A DNA stretch of 64,000 nucleotides from Metellina segmentata (lineage: Eukaryota > Arthropoda > Arachnida > Araneae > Tetragnathidae): the NCBI GenBank assembly GCA_947359465.1, contig OX375879.1:125893260-125957259 (forward strand), written 5' to 3'. How positions within the stretch are numbered: position 1 is the stretch's first letter; the number at the start of each line of letters is the position of its first letter. The notes under the pieces were generated by a model. That model had not been told where the DNA came from. It saw only the letters and a list, made by a program, of their open reading frames with translations, and did no database searches. Shown in pieces: positions 24,686-37,329 of the stretch. The position numbers were made by a program, and so were the translations under genes.

Positions 24686-27600
24686 ATGGAGATACGGAAT
24701 GTAAATAAATACAGAAAAAATGTTTCGCAAGATGAAACTCGATATAAAGGTGAATCGTCGAACTTTCGTGCTAACCAGAATAGTAGAAATTATGATAATT
24801 GTTATAAAACTGTTGGTTATAGTACAAATGTCAATAAGTATGTTAATAAGGTTGATTATGATGTACCAAATAGAGATCCATATAAAAGTAATAGAATTAA
24901 GTGTTATGCATGTGGAAATTATGGGCATAAGAGTAATACTTGTACATATAATTTTAAAGGTGAAAATGCAAATGTGAATAAAACTGTAAACCAAATATAT
25001 GTAGCAACTCCTAAGAAAATTGAAAAGAGTGTTTATATTCAAAAGTGTTATATTAATGCAGTAATAGACACTGGATCTGAAATAACTCTAATTAATGAGG
25101 AATGTTATCATAAAATAGGATCTCCTATATTGAATGGTAGTAAGATATATTTAAATGGAATAAGTCAACACAAAATAAGTACCGAAGGGTTTTTCCGATC
25201 AGAAATTGTTATTGATAATATTTCTTTGTGTTCTGATGTGCATGTCGTTAAGAATTTACAATTTGAAGCAATAATTGGTATGAACGTATTATCAAGGGTA
25301 AAGTTTGCATTTTCTGGGGGAACATTAAACGTTACCGATAGAGACATAAATGAAATAAGGAAGTCAGAAGTAAGGGGCGAAAACGGAAGCGAAATAAAAA
25401 ACAAAGCAACAACAACTTCAGGCGTTGTCATAAATCACGGGGAAGAAGAGCGCGTGAGTTTCCCTCAACATCCCCTCGTAGACTTTCAAGTATCGAAGGC
25501 GCATGAAAATGACTCATCAGCAGGTGCTTTTGTTTACACTTTAGGCGCCGTAGCGTTGGATATGTCTAGCGAAGAGACAGATCTCTCCCATATAATGAAT
25601 CCCTGTTTACGAGAAAGAATCTGTCAAATTGTAGGAAATTATGTGCCTCAGCAAGTAACAAACACGGATGTTAAGATGAGAATTCTTCTGACGGACGAAG
25701 TTCCAGTTAGTCAGCGTGCTCGGCGGTTGCCGATTACTGAACAACTTATAGTTGAAAAACAAATCCAAGAGTGGTTAGAAAAAGGGATAATTAAAAACAG
25801 CTGTTCGGAATATTCTGCCCCTATAGTGCTTTGTAAGAAAAAAGATGGGAATCACAGACTTTGTGTCGATTTCCGAAAGCTCAACGAAAAAATAATTAAG
25901 GACCGTTTCCCGTTACCTCTAATCGAAGACGTGTTGGACAAATTGGAGGACTCGCAAGTCTTCACAACGTTAGATTTGAAAAACGGCTTTTTTCACGTCG
26001 ACATAGAAAAGGAGAGTACAAAGTACACCTCTTTTGTTACCCACGAGGGACAGTATGAGTTTTTAAAGACACCTTTTGGATTGTCAACCAGTCCAAGTGT
26101 ATTTGAAAGATATATTTTTCACGTTTTTAAGGATTTGTTAAAAGATAAAACTGTTATTATTTATGTAGATGATATTATCATACCAGCCATGAATGAGGTA
26201 GAGGGTTTAGAAAAATTAGAACGTGTTTTAAATACGGCGTCAATGTACGGATTAGAACTAAACTTAAAAAAGTGTCAGTTTCTGAAACGAAAGATAGAAT
26301 TCTTGGGTTACGTAGTAGAAAAAGGAACTATAAAGCCTTCACCTTTAAAAACTGCAGCCGTACGGAACTTCCCACAGCCCAAAAATGCCAAACAAATACA
26401 GAGTTTTCTGGGGTTGACCGGTTATTTTCGAAAGTTTGTTCGAGATTATGCCAAGATAGCGAAGCCCCTCAGTGATTTACTTCGTGATAATAGGGAATTC
26501 CATTTTGGGTCGAAGGAGAAAACTGCATTTCACGAATTAAAGCAGGCCTTGACTGGCGAGCCGGTGCTACAAATTTTCAGACAAGGACCGCCACTGGAAC
26601 TTCATTGTGATGCAAGCTCACACGGATTCGGAGCAGTACTATTGCAACAGGCAGATGACGGAAAGATGTATCCAATTCAATACATGAGTAAGAAGACAAC
26701 AGCACAACAAGAAAAATACGGCAGCTATGAATTAGAAATTCTAGCAGTGATCGAAGCTTTGAAAAAATTCCGGAATTATCTACTCGGAACCAAATTTAAA
26801 ATAATGACGGATTGCTCAGCCTTCCAGCAAACCATGTGCAAGAAGGACTTAACCCCTAAGATAGCGAGATGGGCGTTAATCATGGAGGAATTCGAATACG
26901 AAATAATTCATCGACCAAGTGCTCAAATGAGACATGCAGATGCTTTGAGCCGAAATGTCGCTGTGATAGTACCGCAACCAACGGGTGAAGAAATAACGTG
27001 CAAGTTAGCAGCAGCCCAACGACAAGATGAGTATATTCAAGTTATTAAAGAATTATTGATGAGAGGGGAGAAGAACGACTACTTGATCAAAAACGATGTA
27101 TTATATCGATATGAAAACGGAAGTGAACTGCCTGTCGTCCCCGAGAGGATGCAATCAGATATTATAAAGGAATTCCATCAAAAAGGACATTTTGCCGTGG
27201 CGAAGACCGAGGAGTTAGTGAAAAGAGATTTTTCCATTCCAGGACTCAGGAAAAAAGTGGAGAACGTCATAATGAACTGCGTTAAGTGCATCTTGACGAA
27301 TAAGAAAAGGGGCAAGCAAGAGGGTCAATTAAATCCAATACCCAAAGGGAGTGTACCGCTTAGTACATACCATATTGATTTTCTGGGACCTCTGGCGACA
27401 ACAAATAAACACTATCAACACATCTTCGCTGTGATAGATGCCTTCACTAAATTTACTTGGCTCTATCCTGTAAAATCAACTTCTACACGTGATGCGTTGG
27501 AGAAGCTAGAATCGCAGTCACATATTTTCGGAAATCCGTCAAGAATAATTTCAGATCGAGGCACCGCATTCACATCCAAAGAATTCGAAGGTTACTGCGA

Positions 27601-28219
27601 CGAAAGAAGCATTGAACACTTCAAAATCACCACAGGAGTACCTCGAGGAAATGGTCAAGTTGAACGAATATTTGAAACTGTGATACCGGTACTGACGAAA
27701 TTAGCGATCAACGAACCAGAAAAGTGGTTTAAATATGTCAACTCAATTCAAAGAATTTTGAACAGCACCTCTAGTAAAAGTACAAAAATCACACCATTTG
27801 AATTGCTAACAGGAGTATCAATGAAGAACAAAGAAGATCTGAAGGTCAGAGAAATGTTGGAACAAGAATATGAAGAATGGTTCATAAGAAACCGAGAAGG
27901 ACTTAGGGAAGAAGCTAAGGAAAAAATCCTAAGGATGCAAGAAGAAAACCGAAAACAGTATAATCGGAAGCGGAAACCTGCAAGAAAGTATGCAGAAGGA
28001 GACCTGGTAGCGATACAGAGGACCCAATTTGGAGCAGGACTCAAATTACGACCAAAATATCTGGGCCCATACGAAATTATCAACAGGAAACCACACGACC
28101 GTTACGAGGTGAGGAAAGTGGGCAGTCACGAAGGACCTATCAACACGTCCACTGCTGCCGAACACATGAACACATGCCGACACACTGGGAAAGAGAAACT
28201 AATGTGGAGAGAAAAATGA
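24686..28219 (+). CDS. pol: LTR retrotransposon pol (zinc knuckle, protease, RT, RNase H, integrase)
   Basis: The frame is open from 24,620, overlapping gag in the -1 frame, and has its own ATG at 24,686. Expression by -1 frameshift or reinitiation are both possible. Counted from 24,620: CCHC knuckle CYACGNYGHKSNTC (about 95), protease DTGSE (149), RT with FRKLN and YVDD (about 515), RNase H HCDASSHG (662), integrase zinc domain (EFHQKGH to NCVKC, about 850-890), catalytic core with IDFLGP, SDRGT and GQVER, and a C-terminal GPY-like end (KYLGPYEI). No stops or frameshifts, so probably still able to transpose. Confidence 0.93.
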   Translation: MEIRNVNKYRKNVSQDETRYKGESSNFRANQNSRNYDNCYKTVGYSTNVNKYVNKVDYDVPNRDPYKSNRIKCYACGNYGHKSNTCTYNFKGENANVNKTVNQIYVATPKKIEKSVYIQKCYINAVIDTGSEITLINEECYHKIGSPILNGSKIYLNGISQHKISTEGFFRSEIVIDNISLCSDVHVVKNLQFEAIIGMNVLSRVKFAFSGGTLNVTDRDINEIRKSEVRGENGSEIKNKATTTSGVVINHGEEERVSFPQHPLVDFQVSKAHENDSSAGAFVYTLGAVALDMSSEETDLSHIMNPCLRERICQIVGNYVPQQVTNTDVKMRILLTDEVPVSQRARRLPITEQLIVEKQIQEWLEKGIIKNSCSEYSAPIVLCKKKDGNHRLCVDFRKLNEKIIKDRFPLPLIEDVLDKLEDSQVFTTLDLKNGFFHVDIEKESTKYTSFVTHEGQYEFLKTPFGLSTSPSVFERYIFHVFKDLLKDKTVIIYVDDIIIPAMNEVEGLEKLERVLNTASMYGLELNLKKCQFLKRKIEFLGYVVEKGTIKPSPLKTAAVRNFPQPKNAKQIQSFLGLTGYFRKFVRDYAKIAKPLSDLLRDNREFHFGSKEKTAFHELKQALTGEPVLQIFRQGPPLELHCDASSHGFGAVLLQQADDGKMYPIQYMSKKTTAQQEKYGSYELEILAVIEALKKFRNYLLGTKFKIMTDCSAFQQTMCKKDLTPKIARWALIMEEFEYEIIHRPSAQMRHADALSRNVAVIVPQPTGEEITCKLAAAQRQDEYIQVIKELLMRGEKNDYLIKNDVLYRYENGSELPVVPERMQSDIIKEFHQKGHFAVAKTEELVKRDFSIPGLRKKVENVIMNCVKCILTNKKRGKQEGQLNPIPKGSVPLSTYHIDFLGPLATTNKHYQHIFAVIDAFTKFTWLYPVKSTSTRDALEKLESQSHIFGNPSRIISDRGTAFTSKEFEGYCDERSIEHFKITTGVPRGNGQVERIFETVIPVLTKLAINEPEKWFKYVNSIQRILNSTSSKSTKITPFELLTGVSMKNKEDLKVREMLEQEYEEWFIRNREGLREEAKEKILRMQEENRKQYNRKRKPARKYAEGDLVAIQRTQFGAGLKLRPKYLGPYEIINRKPHDRYEVRKVGSHEGPINTSTAAEHMNTCRHTGKEKLMWREK

Positions 28220-28353
28220 TGTTTATTTTCAGCAATTCTCTCAAAAGTGAAATAGATACTTTTTTTTGTTTTTTTATATTTTTTTCAGGTCCCATTGTAC
28301 GTGCCTAAATGAGTGCAGTGATGTTCGGGGCGAACACCGTCAGGATGCCCCAG

Positions 28354-28687
28354 TGTAGGAACGGAATTCTTTCGCCTCCCCACCTACTACCGAAAGGAGA
28401 AAGGGACTATTTCATCCAGGAAACGGAACACCACGAACGCTAAGGGGAAAAGGCTTGATCCCTTGCCCGCGGCGGAGGGTCTTCAGTTTTTTGTGTGATC
28501 GGAGAGAGTCGAGACCTGTGTGGCCGCTCTTCCGTGCTTTTTTATGCGAATCTATTGAGACCTCTGTGGCTCATATGTGTACCATCTTCAATTAATGTAA
28601 TAAATGTTATGTTTTACAACACGTGGACTCATTCCAAAATACCATATCAAGTAATAGCTACAGTGCCATTCCAGTGTTGACATCACA
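28354..28687 (+). repeat. 3' LTR
   Basis: 334 bases, nearly identical to the 5' LTR. The polypurine tract expected just upstream is not obvious (the sequence before it is GGATGCCCCAG). Confidence 0.93.
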
Positions 28688-29271
28688 TATATATATTGTA
28701 AGACTCAATCCCAAAGAGGGCGATACATACTTGCCCTGGTAATGCGCTTGGCGCTAAGTGCGCGGAATAGCAACCTGTTTGGGAGGGGATAACCTCCAGT
28801 CCGAAAAAGGGCATTCTTGTATTCTAAAGAACGTCTTTGCGAGGCTTTCTCTCTCTCTCCGGGCGCACGTTAAATCTGTTGTAGCCTGGACAGGTTTCTC
28901 AAATTGCGTGTACGTTGACGATTTCATTAAAACCTTTTAAGATATTCTCACCCAATCGAATATAAAACAAATCAGACATTGTTTGCTTCCTCAGATCTTT
29001 CTTTCGAAAAAAAAATTGCATGCTGTCAGGATTTTGTGTTTCTAAAAATCTTGCGCACGTTGAATCTTTTGTTACAAAAAATAATTTCCAGTGTCTAGGT
29101 TTTGCATGCACGTTAAATCTGTTGACGTCTCAAAATAAGTTCCAGTGTCTAGGTTTTGTATACTGTGTATAATTTGTTTTAAATATTGAATACATAATTA
29201 AAAAAAAAAATACGTTCGGGATTTAAAGACCAACATCATTTTCGATAAAACCGCATGCAATCCATCATTTG

Positions 29272-29735
29272 CATGCGGATTTCACCGCAGCAAGAGTATT
29301 TATCGCTGCAGCGCATAACCATCCAAGCTAGAAATACTCTCGCTGCGGTGAAATCCGCTGCGTATGTTCCCTACTATTGCAATTGGCGTAAAATGACACA
29401 TTTCGGAGCGTCATTTTGATGAAATTAGACCTTTTAACCATTCTAAAACTAAAAACTAACACTTGTAAACGATAGATGGACTTGAAATTGATCTGACACA
29501 ACACTTTTATGCTCTAATTTATGCATAAGGAATTATTTCTAAAACATTTTCAAAAAAAATTTTCAGAATCGGTTTCCGAAATTTTTTTCGAAAATGATTG
29601 TTTATTCATAAATTAGAGCATAAAACCCTTATCAAAGTGTTGTGTCAGATCAATTTCAAGTCCATCTATCGTTTACAAGTGTTAGTTTTTAGTTTTAGAC
29701 TGGTTAAAAGGTCTAATTTCATCAAAAATGACTCC
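29272..29735 (-). mobile_element. MITE-like element and hairpin, right-arm copies
   Basis: Mirror copies of the inverted repeat at 9,450-9,533 (here 29,272-29,355) and of the MITE-like element at 9,070-9,402 (here 29,403-29,735). Confidence 0.6.
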
Positions 29736-30615
29736 TAAAACATGCGATTTTAGCGATTTCGAAGGGGGCGTGGCACTTTTGGCGTAGTGCGTTTTCGCGG
29801 CAGCGTCAGATCGAATCCAGCTGAAGAAATTTTTTAAATAATCTTGCAAAATTACTAAAAAAATCCCAATTATTTTAATAAATCCACTGTATTTTTTTCA
29901 TTCATTTTCAATTTTTTTTTAGTGAATTTTCGATTTTTTTTAGTGAATTTTCGATTTTTTTTAGTGAATTTTCGATTTTTTTTAGTGAATTTCTACGTTT
30001 GTCATTTATTTTAAATGCATTAATTTGATTTAAATTATGTGATCGTGATTTTAATTAATTCAAGAAATAATTATTAACGCAGAATTAAATCAAAACAATA
30101 AATATTTTAAACTCAAATCAATAAATTGCCTGAAATAAAATAAAAAAGCATAATAATAATCCCTGAATTTTACTACAAGATGAACCCATTTTCTATAGGC
30201 TGGTGTATGTTAAATCTGTTGTTACCAGACTAAAGGGGCAGATGCGAGGACAACATTTTAAATTAATTCTATCAACAAGAAATAGCAATAAATATTTTAA
30301 ACTCAAATCAACAATAAATATTTAAACTCAAACCAAATAAATTGTCTATACAAGATAAAATTAAAAAAAATTGAATTCATTTTCAATAGGCTGGTGTATG
30401 TTAAATCTGTTGTTACCAGACTAAAGGGGGGGAGATGCGAGGACAACATTTTAAATTAATTCTATCAACAAGAAATAAAGAAAAACAATTACCAATATAT
30501 ATTTTAAATTAATTATATCAACAAGAAATAATTGAATGCATTTTCTATAAGCTGGTGTATGTTAAATCTGTTGTTACCAGATTAAAGGGGGCAGATGCGA
30601 GGACAACATTTTAAA

Positions 30616-32614
30616 TTAATTTTGTTCAGGAATAATGACATCATTTTCCTGAACGAACTGATCCATGCGTATAAGCAAGACAAATTCAAAGATTTTACTC
30701 ATACAGCTGAGTAATGAAATTGGACGATAATTTTGAGGGAGTTTTAGATCTTGGGAAGGTTTTGGAATAGGTACAACGACCGCTAATTTCCAGCTTTGGG
30801 GAAAGTACGAGTTTTTAATCATTACATTTATTAAAAAGGTAATGAATAAAACAAACTTTAGAGGAAGGTTTTTCAACATGCGATTCGTAATAGAATCTAT
30901 GCCAGGAGCCTTTTTGATTTTGAGATTAGATATGTATTGAGTGATTTCGGACGGGGTCGCAGGTTCGATACCCGGTCCGAATGGTGTACCTAGGAACTCT
31001 TCAACATGTGTATGAATATCATGGTGGTTTTGAGTGTACAAATTTGACATGATTGGGTTTGGAAGGAATTGTTGTTGAAGGCTGTCTGCAAGTAATTCTG
31101 CCTTTTCCTTCGGAGTTGATGCAATTTCACCGCTAACGCCTGTTAAAGGCGGAATGGATGTGTATGCTTTTTTGAGTTGGGAAGCTTTCTTCCAAAGTGA
31201 ATTGTCATCGGTCGTTAAGGATTCAATGTGCTCTGACCATCTTTCTTGAGCGTGAAGGCGCACAGCCGACTTTACTTCTCTGTTGGCTGTACGGAATAAT
31301 TCTAATGATTGGGGATCGCGGTAGCGTTGCCAAAGTTTCCGTACACGGTTTCGATGCTTAATTTTCGATCTGATCTCTTCAGAGAAACGAAGAGGGACAG
31401 GTTTTAATTTTGGTTTGGAAGCTGCATCAAAAGCCTCCTTAAATTTAGTGCCTAAAGTAGCAATTGAATTTTCAATGTCAACATTGGAGCTTACATTAAG
31501 AGACGGAAGGGGGGTGTTTGCTAAATTAAAATTAAAGTCTCCCCAGTTTGTGGAGACAAGGTCTGGAATTTTATTAGATAATATGGAGGTATTTATATAT
31601 ATATATATATTGTGATTTCCACTGGAAGGTGATCAGAGCTAAGATCATTAATAACTCTGATCGAATTTTGAAAAGGGATGAATTTCATAATTGCCAAATC
31701 AAGATAAGTGTCAGTGGGACCACAATTATTTATGTGTGTAGGGTCATCCGGAACTATGACCGATACACCTGGCATGTTATCAACCAGTGATTTTAATTTC
31801 GTCCCCCAGCTACTGGATTTGTGATTATTCCAGGCTACGTGCGGGGAGTTAAGGTCTCCTGCTAAAATAACGTTATTTCCAATTGCTAGTAATTTAGAGT
31901 AATCAGCTCCCGGAAAAATACGTCCTCTTGTCATTGGAGGTGCGTATGCTGAAATAATTTTGATTGGGGGTGAGTTTCTCAAATTCACCTCGACCAGGGT
32001 TGCTTCAATGTAATTTAGCGGCGGAGTTGTGATTAGTTTGTGAGAAATATTCCGCTTAATATAAATGCATGTCCCACCCATAGCTGTTCTAGTGGAGAGA
32101 CTAATATCCCTATCATTTTTGTATAAAGTATAATTGGGTATTTGAGGATTGTATCCTGCAGTTAGGTGGGTCTCACTGACCAAGAAAAGATCGAAGTTCA
32201 TTTTGGCTAAAAACTGCCGAACTTCGTAAATTTTGGATTTAAGTCCATTGGCATTCCATAAGCCGATTGAAAGAAACTGCTTGTTTTGTACAGACATTAG
32301 GTTCGTGGTGCGGAATTTACTGGTGCTTCGATAAGAGCAACGTACTGCTCGAAAAGATAGAATGAACGGAGGACTGAGTCCGTGGCCGTTCGGAGCTGCG
32401 GAATCGCATTTCTAGGAGGAGGATGAAGATTTAGTGGAAGCTTATGGGCCGCAGGCCCTCTATCTCCCGGTGCTAAGGGAAAAATAACGGTACACAGGAT
32501 ATTTTTATTAGCAGAAATAATTTTGGATTGAATAAATCGGCTTGGATCAGGACTTGGAAACTGGAGTGCCCGAGAGGACCTGCAAGAGAAAACATGGACG
32601 CAATAAAATTGCAC
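30616..32614 (-). pseudogene. LINE B, right-arm copy (ORF1 end and broken ORF2)
   Basis: Inverted copy of 6,193-8,189. ORF2 runs from its ATG at 32,297 through the endonuclease but is broken at the TA microsatellite (about 31,595-31,610), which is 2 bases longer than in the left arm. The RT part then continues from about 31,263 to 30,616. One residue also differs in the RT segment (FLGT against FLDT). Confidence 0.85.
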
Positions 32615-33308
32615 CGAAGAGACATGGCAACATAATAGAACAGTTTCAGAACACAGATGGAGCTGCTATTGATACGGTAGTACGGTAGAAAAGTTTAACA
32701 ATGGGGACAAGAAGCTTGAATGGGACAGCTGATTTAAGTCACGCACCGCTGACTCCGGCCTCTTCAAAAAGAGAACCGAACATCGAGCGGGAGTGAGGGG
32801 GAAGGGAAGGAACAAGTTTTCGAGGAAGGAAGGTAGCGATTCTCAGAAAGAGAAGCTCGTTTCGAATCGTTTCACCTTGCGGAAAAAAGAATTTTATCTC
32901 AAGGCGGCGGCAAGGTTACAGTTACGTGCAGAGAACCGAACATCGAGCGGGAGTGAGGGGGGACGGGAAGGAACGGGTTTTCGAGGAAGGAAAGCAACGA
33001 TTCTCGGAAAGAGAAACGTCGTTTCGAAACGTTAATCCTTGCGGAAAAAAGAGAGCGGGGTGTTTGGCATAGGGTTACGTAATGGACTGGTTACCATGTA
33101 CGGTTACCGTTAGACATGGAATGTAGTTTAGAACAGATCGTGGTCTTTTAGAGTTGGATATTTGACGATGGTCATATCTGGAGATCTGCGCTATTGCTGG
33201 GTTATCAATATGGATGAGTGAATTGTAGAATTTTTTACTGATTTTGCCAAAGAACTGTTTAAGTTCAAGAATTCCAAGTTCTTCTCGGATTTTGGCATTT
33301 CTGTAGAA

Positions 33309-35780
33309 CTATGGGCTATTAGTGATGATTCTCAGGGTGGAATTTTGAAGAGCCTCTAATTTACTCATATGGGATTTAGCAGCATATCCCCAGACCTGAC
33401 AAGCATAACTGATTACTGATCTGAGCATGGAAGTGTATATGAGCAACTTATTTTGAATGGACAATTCAGAGTTCCTTGCAATTAGGGGATAAACAATACT
33501 TCTTGCCGCAAGGAACTTGGCTCTAAGGGTGGATAAATGTTTACTCCAAGTTAAGTTTCTGTCTAACGTGACACCAAGGTATATACAATTATGGGTCCAA
33601 GGGATAGTTTTATCAAAAAGTTTGAGAGGTGGAGGAAGGAATCTTTTCTTAGTGAACATAATTGCTTGGCACTTATCAACATTGATTTGAACTTTCCAGC
33701 GAATTAGCCAGGACTCGAGTGTGTGTAGGTAATTTGTGAGTGTATTTGTAATATTGGGGGTAAGTAATTGCTTTGGGCTAGTATTGCAGTGTCATCTGCA
33801 AACATGCAGAGTAGTGAGACAGTATCTTGTGGGATGTCGTTCACATAAAGATTGAATAATTTGGGTCCCAGTATGGACCCTTGTGGTGTACCAGCCTGAA
33901 TGGCACGCTTAGTAGAAAGTGTTTTATTTATGCGAACGACAAAATGCCTACTTGTCAGGTAGGAATAGATGAGAAGTGTAAGTGAGGCAGGGAAGCCATA
34001 TGTAATTAGTTTGTGAATAAGTCCATTAACCCAAACTCTGTCGAATGCCTTTGCTACATCAAGAAGAACTGCACCAGTACTTTTCTTGGCTCTAGAGCCA
34101 TCAATGATGTATTCAGTAACTCTAAGAAGTTGATGCGTTGTTGACAGCTGCTTTCTAAAGCCAAACTGTTGAGGGATGAAAATTTTTGCTTGTTCACAGT
34201 AAGCTTCCATTCTGAGGTTGATAATGTACTCAGCTGTCTTGCTGAGCACAGTCAGAAGGCTAATCGGTCGATAGCTATCAGTTTTGTCTGGAGGTTTGTG
34301 AGGCTTTAGGATGGGGACAACAACAGCTGTCTTCCAAGTAGAGGGGAAAAGTCTTAGCGACAGAACAGAATTAATTAGAGTAGTAATTTCAAAAATAGTT
34401 TTCGTAGGTAGGTTTCGTAGCATAACGTTCGATATGGCATCAATTCCAGGACTTTTCTTCTTTTTGAGGTTACCGATGTAGCAAAGGATCTCAGAAGGCT
34501 TGGCAGGCTCAATTTGGTCAGTGGGAGTAGAATTAAGAAGATTTCTTAGTGATGTATTTACTTTCTTAACAATAATTGGATTGGAGATGTTGTTTTCACG
34601 GAACTGTAGCTCTAAGCTATTGGCCATTATTTCGGCCTTTTCAGTGTCCGTATATGCAATACCAGCAGACCCTTTAAGGGGTGGAATATTGTGTGAAGAT
34701 TTCTTAAATTTTTTAAGAGCTCTCCAGATTGAACCATCCTCAGCAGTAAGTGAGGTGATATAATCAGTCCAGTTTTGCTGTGTGTGTTCATGAATCGAGT
34801 CCTTAAACTTTTGCTGAGCCCTGTTCATTAACGTTTTATCAGTTGCCAATCTGGTCCGCTGCCAAGTTTTCCGAGCTTTGTTCTTAGTTTTAATAAGCTC
34901 TCTAAGGTGTTTGGGTAGGTAGCTGATGGGAGCGCCGTGAATGGTTTTCCCCGATGCGAGAAAAGCATTGCTGATGTTTTTTTGTGAGTTTGTCTGTAAT
35001 GGAGTTAAGCTCCTCTTCTGTATTGGCTGTTAAGTCAGTGTATGGAGTGTCTTGTAGAGCTTGGGTGAATTTCACCCAGTTAGGAATAAAGGCTCCGGTG
35101 GTCCCAGGTACTGCTGTATTTGTGTCAAAGATCATCATGACGGGATTATGGTCACTAGACATTTCTGAGAGTGACTCTACGGTATAATTGTAGGGAAATC
35201 CCCTAACCAAAGCCAAATCGATCGTATTGGCACCACAATGGCCGTACCTTGTGGGCATGTCAGATGCAGCAATTTTTAGACCTGCGTTAGTCGCAAAGGA
35301 GTAAAGTTGTTTACCTTGTCGGTCAGCTCTTAGGCAATTCCAATGTCTGTGTTTGGCATTCATGTCTCCAGCAATAATAATTGAAGAGTTAAGTGTGAGT
35401 AGGGACTCAATGTCCCATGTGAAATTGGAAGGTGCAGCGTTTTTAATGTAGCTGGAGACAAGTGTAAGTGGATTGAGATTATGAAGTTTAATTGTAATTG
35501 CAGTGGCTTCAATTATGTGTAGTCTAGGTGTTGATACTCGGTGGTGTGGGATAGCCCTTTTAACAAAAATGCCAGTGCCGCCTCCGCGGCCAATGGCTCT
35601 CGGGGTGCTATAGAATTCGTAGTTTGGCAGCGCGACCTTTTGTCCAGTCTTAAGGAAAGTTTCCTGAATTAGTAAAACATCGGGTTTATGCTCATATACG
35701 AAGTCCCGCAACTCGTGAACACGGGATGTAAGGGACTGGGCATTCCAGTAACACAGCTTAAGTCCAGTTGTATTCATCAT
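33309..35780 (-). pseudogene. LINE A ORF2 (right arm), frameshifted
   Basis: Endonuclease at 34,902-35,780 in one frame, reverse transcriptase with FADDTA at 33,704-34,849 in another, then 33,309-33,659. It shares two frame breaks with the left copy and has its own nonsense codon at about 33,310. Confidence 0.85.
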
Positions 35781-35799
35781 TCAGCGGCTGGTTTATGAT

Positions 35800-36642
35800 T
35801 TAATTCCTGTATAAGCATAAAAAGCTTATCAGCAGGAGTTCAGTAATATTAACGTTGTTAAATATTTGTTTGATTTCATTAATGAGTTGCATTATGGATT
35901 TAAAATCATCAAGGTTTTGCTGAATAGGACTGGACTCAGCTGTGGGTCTTTCAGAAATCAAAGAAGATGGGGCATTCTCAGTGCTCGGAGTTTTGTGAGC
36001 TGGTGTGTTAACACCACGTAATTTTTGTGCATACGATATACCCGGTTGTACTCTGTTAGGAGCAAGGGCGCGGGGAGGTTTTGGGTATTTCGGGCAGCCA
36101 CGGTAGTTTGCCGTGTGGCGTCCATTGCAATTGGCACATACCGGTCCATTTTCCTTATTCGTGCAATCTTTCGAGTTGTGACCTTCGCCACATATGACAC
36201 AACGTGGTTGCATCTTGCAGTTTTCACTGCTATGATTGAAGTGCTGACAATTAAAGCACTGAGGTGCCCCTCGCTTATTAATGAATTTGGTCACTTCGAC
36301 CGTTAACGACATAAAATGTGTCAGTTGGTAGATTTCCTGGGCCTTCTCCCCCGGCGTTAGATGGATTTGGAAGATTGGTAGCAATCTTGTAGTTTTGAAT
36401 TTTTTAAACTGATTGACTTTCGTCACAGGATAGCCGAGAGCCAATAACTCAGTTTGAACACCACCACAGGGGATTGAGGGTGGAAGACCTTTAAGAACCA
36501 CTTTAAACGGTTTTTGGCTTTTGGGCGAACGATAGAAATAATGCATGTTATTAGCATCCATGTATTTGGTGAGTTCCCTGTGCTGGTCAGCAGTAGAAAC
36601 TTGGAGTTTAAGGAACTCCCCAGCAAGTTTTCCTACGACCAA
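35800..36642 (-). CDS. LINE A ORF1, gag-like (right arm), N-terminus missing
   Basis: Same 280-codon frame as 2,157-2,999, with three zinc knuckles and no proper ATG. Confidence 0.8.
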   Translation of the reverse strand: MVVGKLAGEFLKLQVSTADQHRELTKYMDANNMHYFYRSPKSQKPFKVVLKGLPPSIPCGGVQTELLALGYPVTKVNQFKKFKTTRLLPIFQIHLTPGEKAQEIYQLTHFMSLTVEVTKFINKRGAPQCFNCQHFNHSSENCKMQPRCVICGEGHNSKDCTNKENGPVCANCNGRHTANYRGCPKYPKPPRALAPNRVQPGISYAQKLRGVNTPAHKTPSTENAPSSLISERPTAESSPIQQNLDDFKSIMQLINEIKQIFNNVNITELLLISFLCLYRN

Positions 36643-36924
36643 GAAACCAAGTTCCCTGTTAACCCTCTAACGCCCAAGACGGCCGAAACGGCTTCACATG
36701 CAAAAGCCCAGCACCCGCCCGAACCGGCTTAAGTCATTAAAGCTACTGGCTATCCCCCTAACCCAGAGAAGGGCAATCCGTCATTCCCTCACTACAATGC
36801 TCCCTCCTTTCGCCTGAAGCAGTAGGGTAGTTTCCCTTAATGACAAACAACAAGTTAGGGATCGGCTTTTAACTGCGCCCTTTCACATACTTCTTCCAAG
36901 CTTGGTTTCGGACCGGACAGTTTT

Positions 36925-37328
36925 GTGTGGCTATTGAATAGAGAATTTGGTTTCTTCACTATCGAACTGGCTCGTTATAGGAAAACATTGTCGAAAGAAG
37001 AAATAGAAAGAATTCTTTTAAATGATACAGATGAGTGGGATTTAAATTCAAGCGACGAAGACGATCTAACAAAATATGATTTGGAGAAATTCAATCCAAG
37101 AGGATAGTGTCTCCGATAGTGACAGTGACGTAGATGAAGTCCCGGAAATTGAAAGAAACGATGATATTTTTTGAATGGGAATCGAACAATATACGGAACG
37201 ATGATATATCCATTCCAAACTTTAATTCACATGCTAGTCCTGTTCATGACTTGCCGCCTGGGTCTTCACCATTAAACTATTTGAAACTCTTTCTGACGGA
37301 CGCGAGAAATCACATATTTTCACGGTAA
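36925..37328 (+). pseudogene. piggyBac-like remnant (right arm)
   Basis: Mirror of 1,472-1,874 with one extra A near 37,087 that shortens the first frame. Confidence 0.5.
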
Positions 37329-37329
37329 T

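Larger units (their letters stand above)
32760..36895 (-). mobile_element. Jockey-type LINE A, right-arm copy
   Basis: Inverted copy of 1,905-6,040. Here the endonuclease frame is unbroken (34,902-35,780), because the 8-base GT expansion of the left arm is absent. An extra nonsense change (TGG to TAG) at about 33,310 cuts the C-terminal part. Gag-like ORF1 is at 35,800-36,642. Confidence 0.85.
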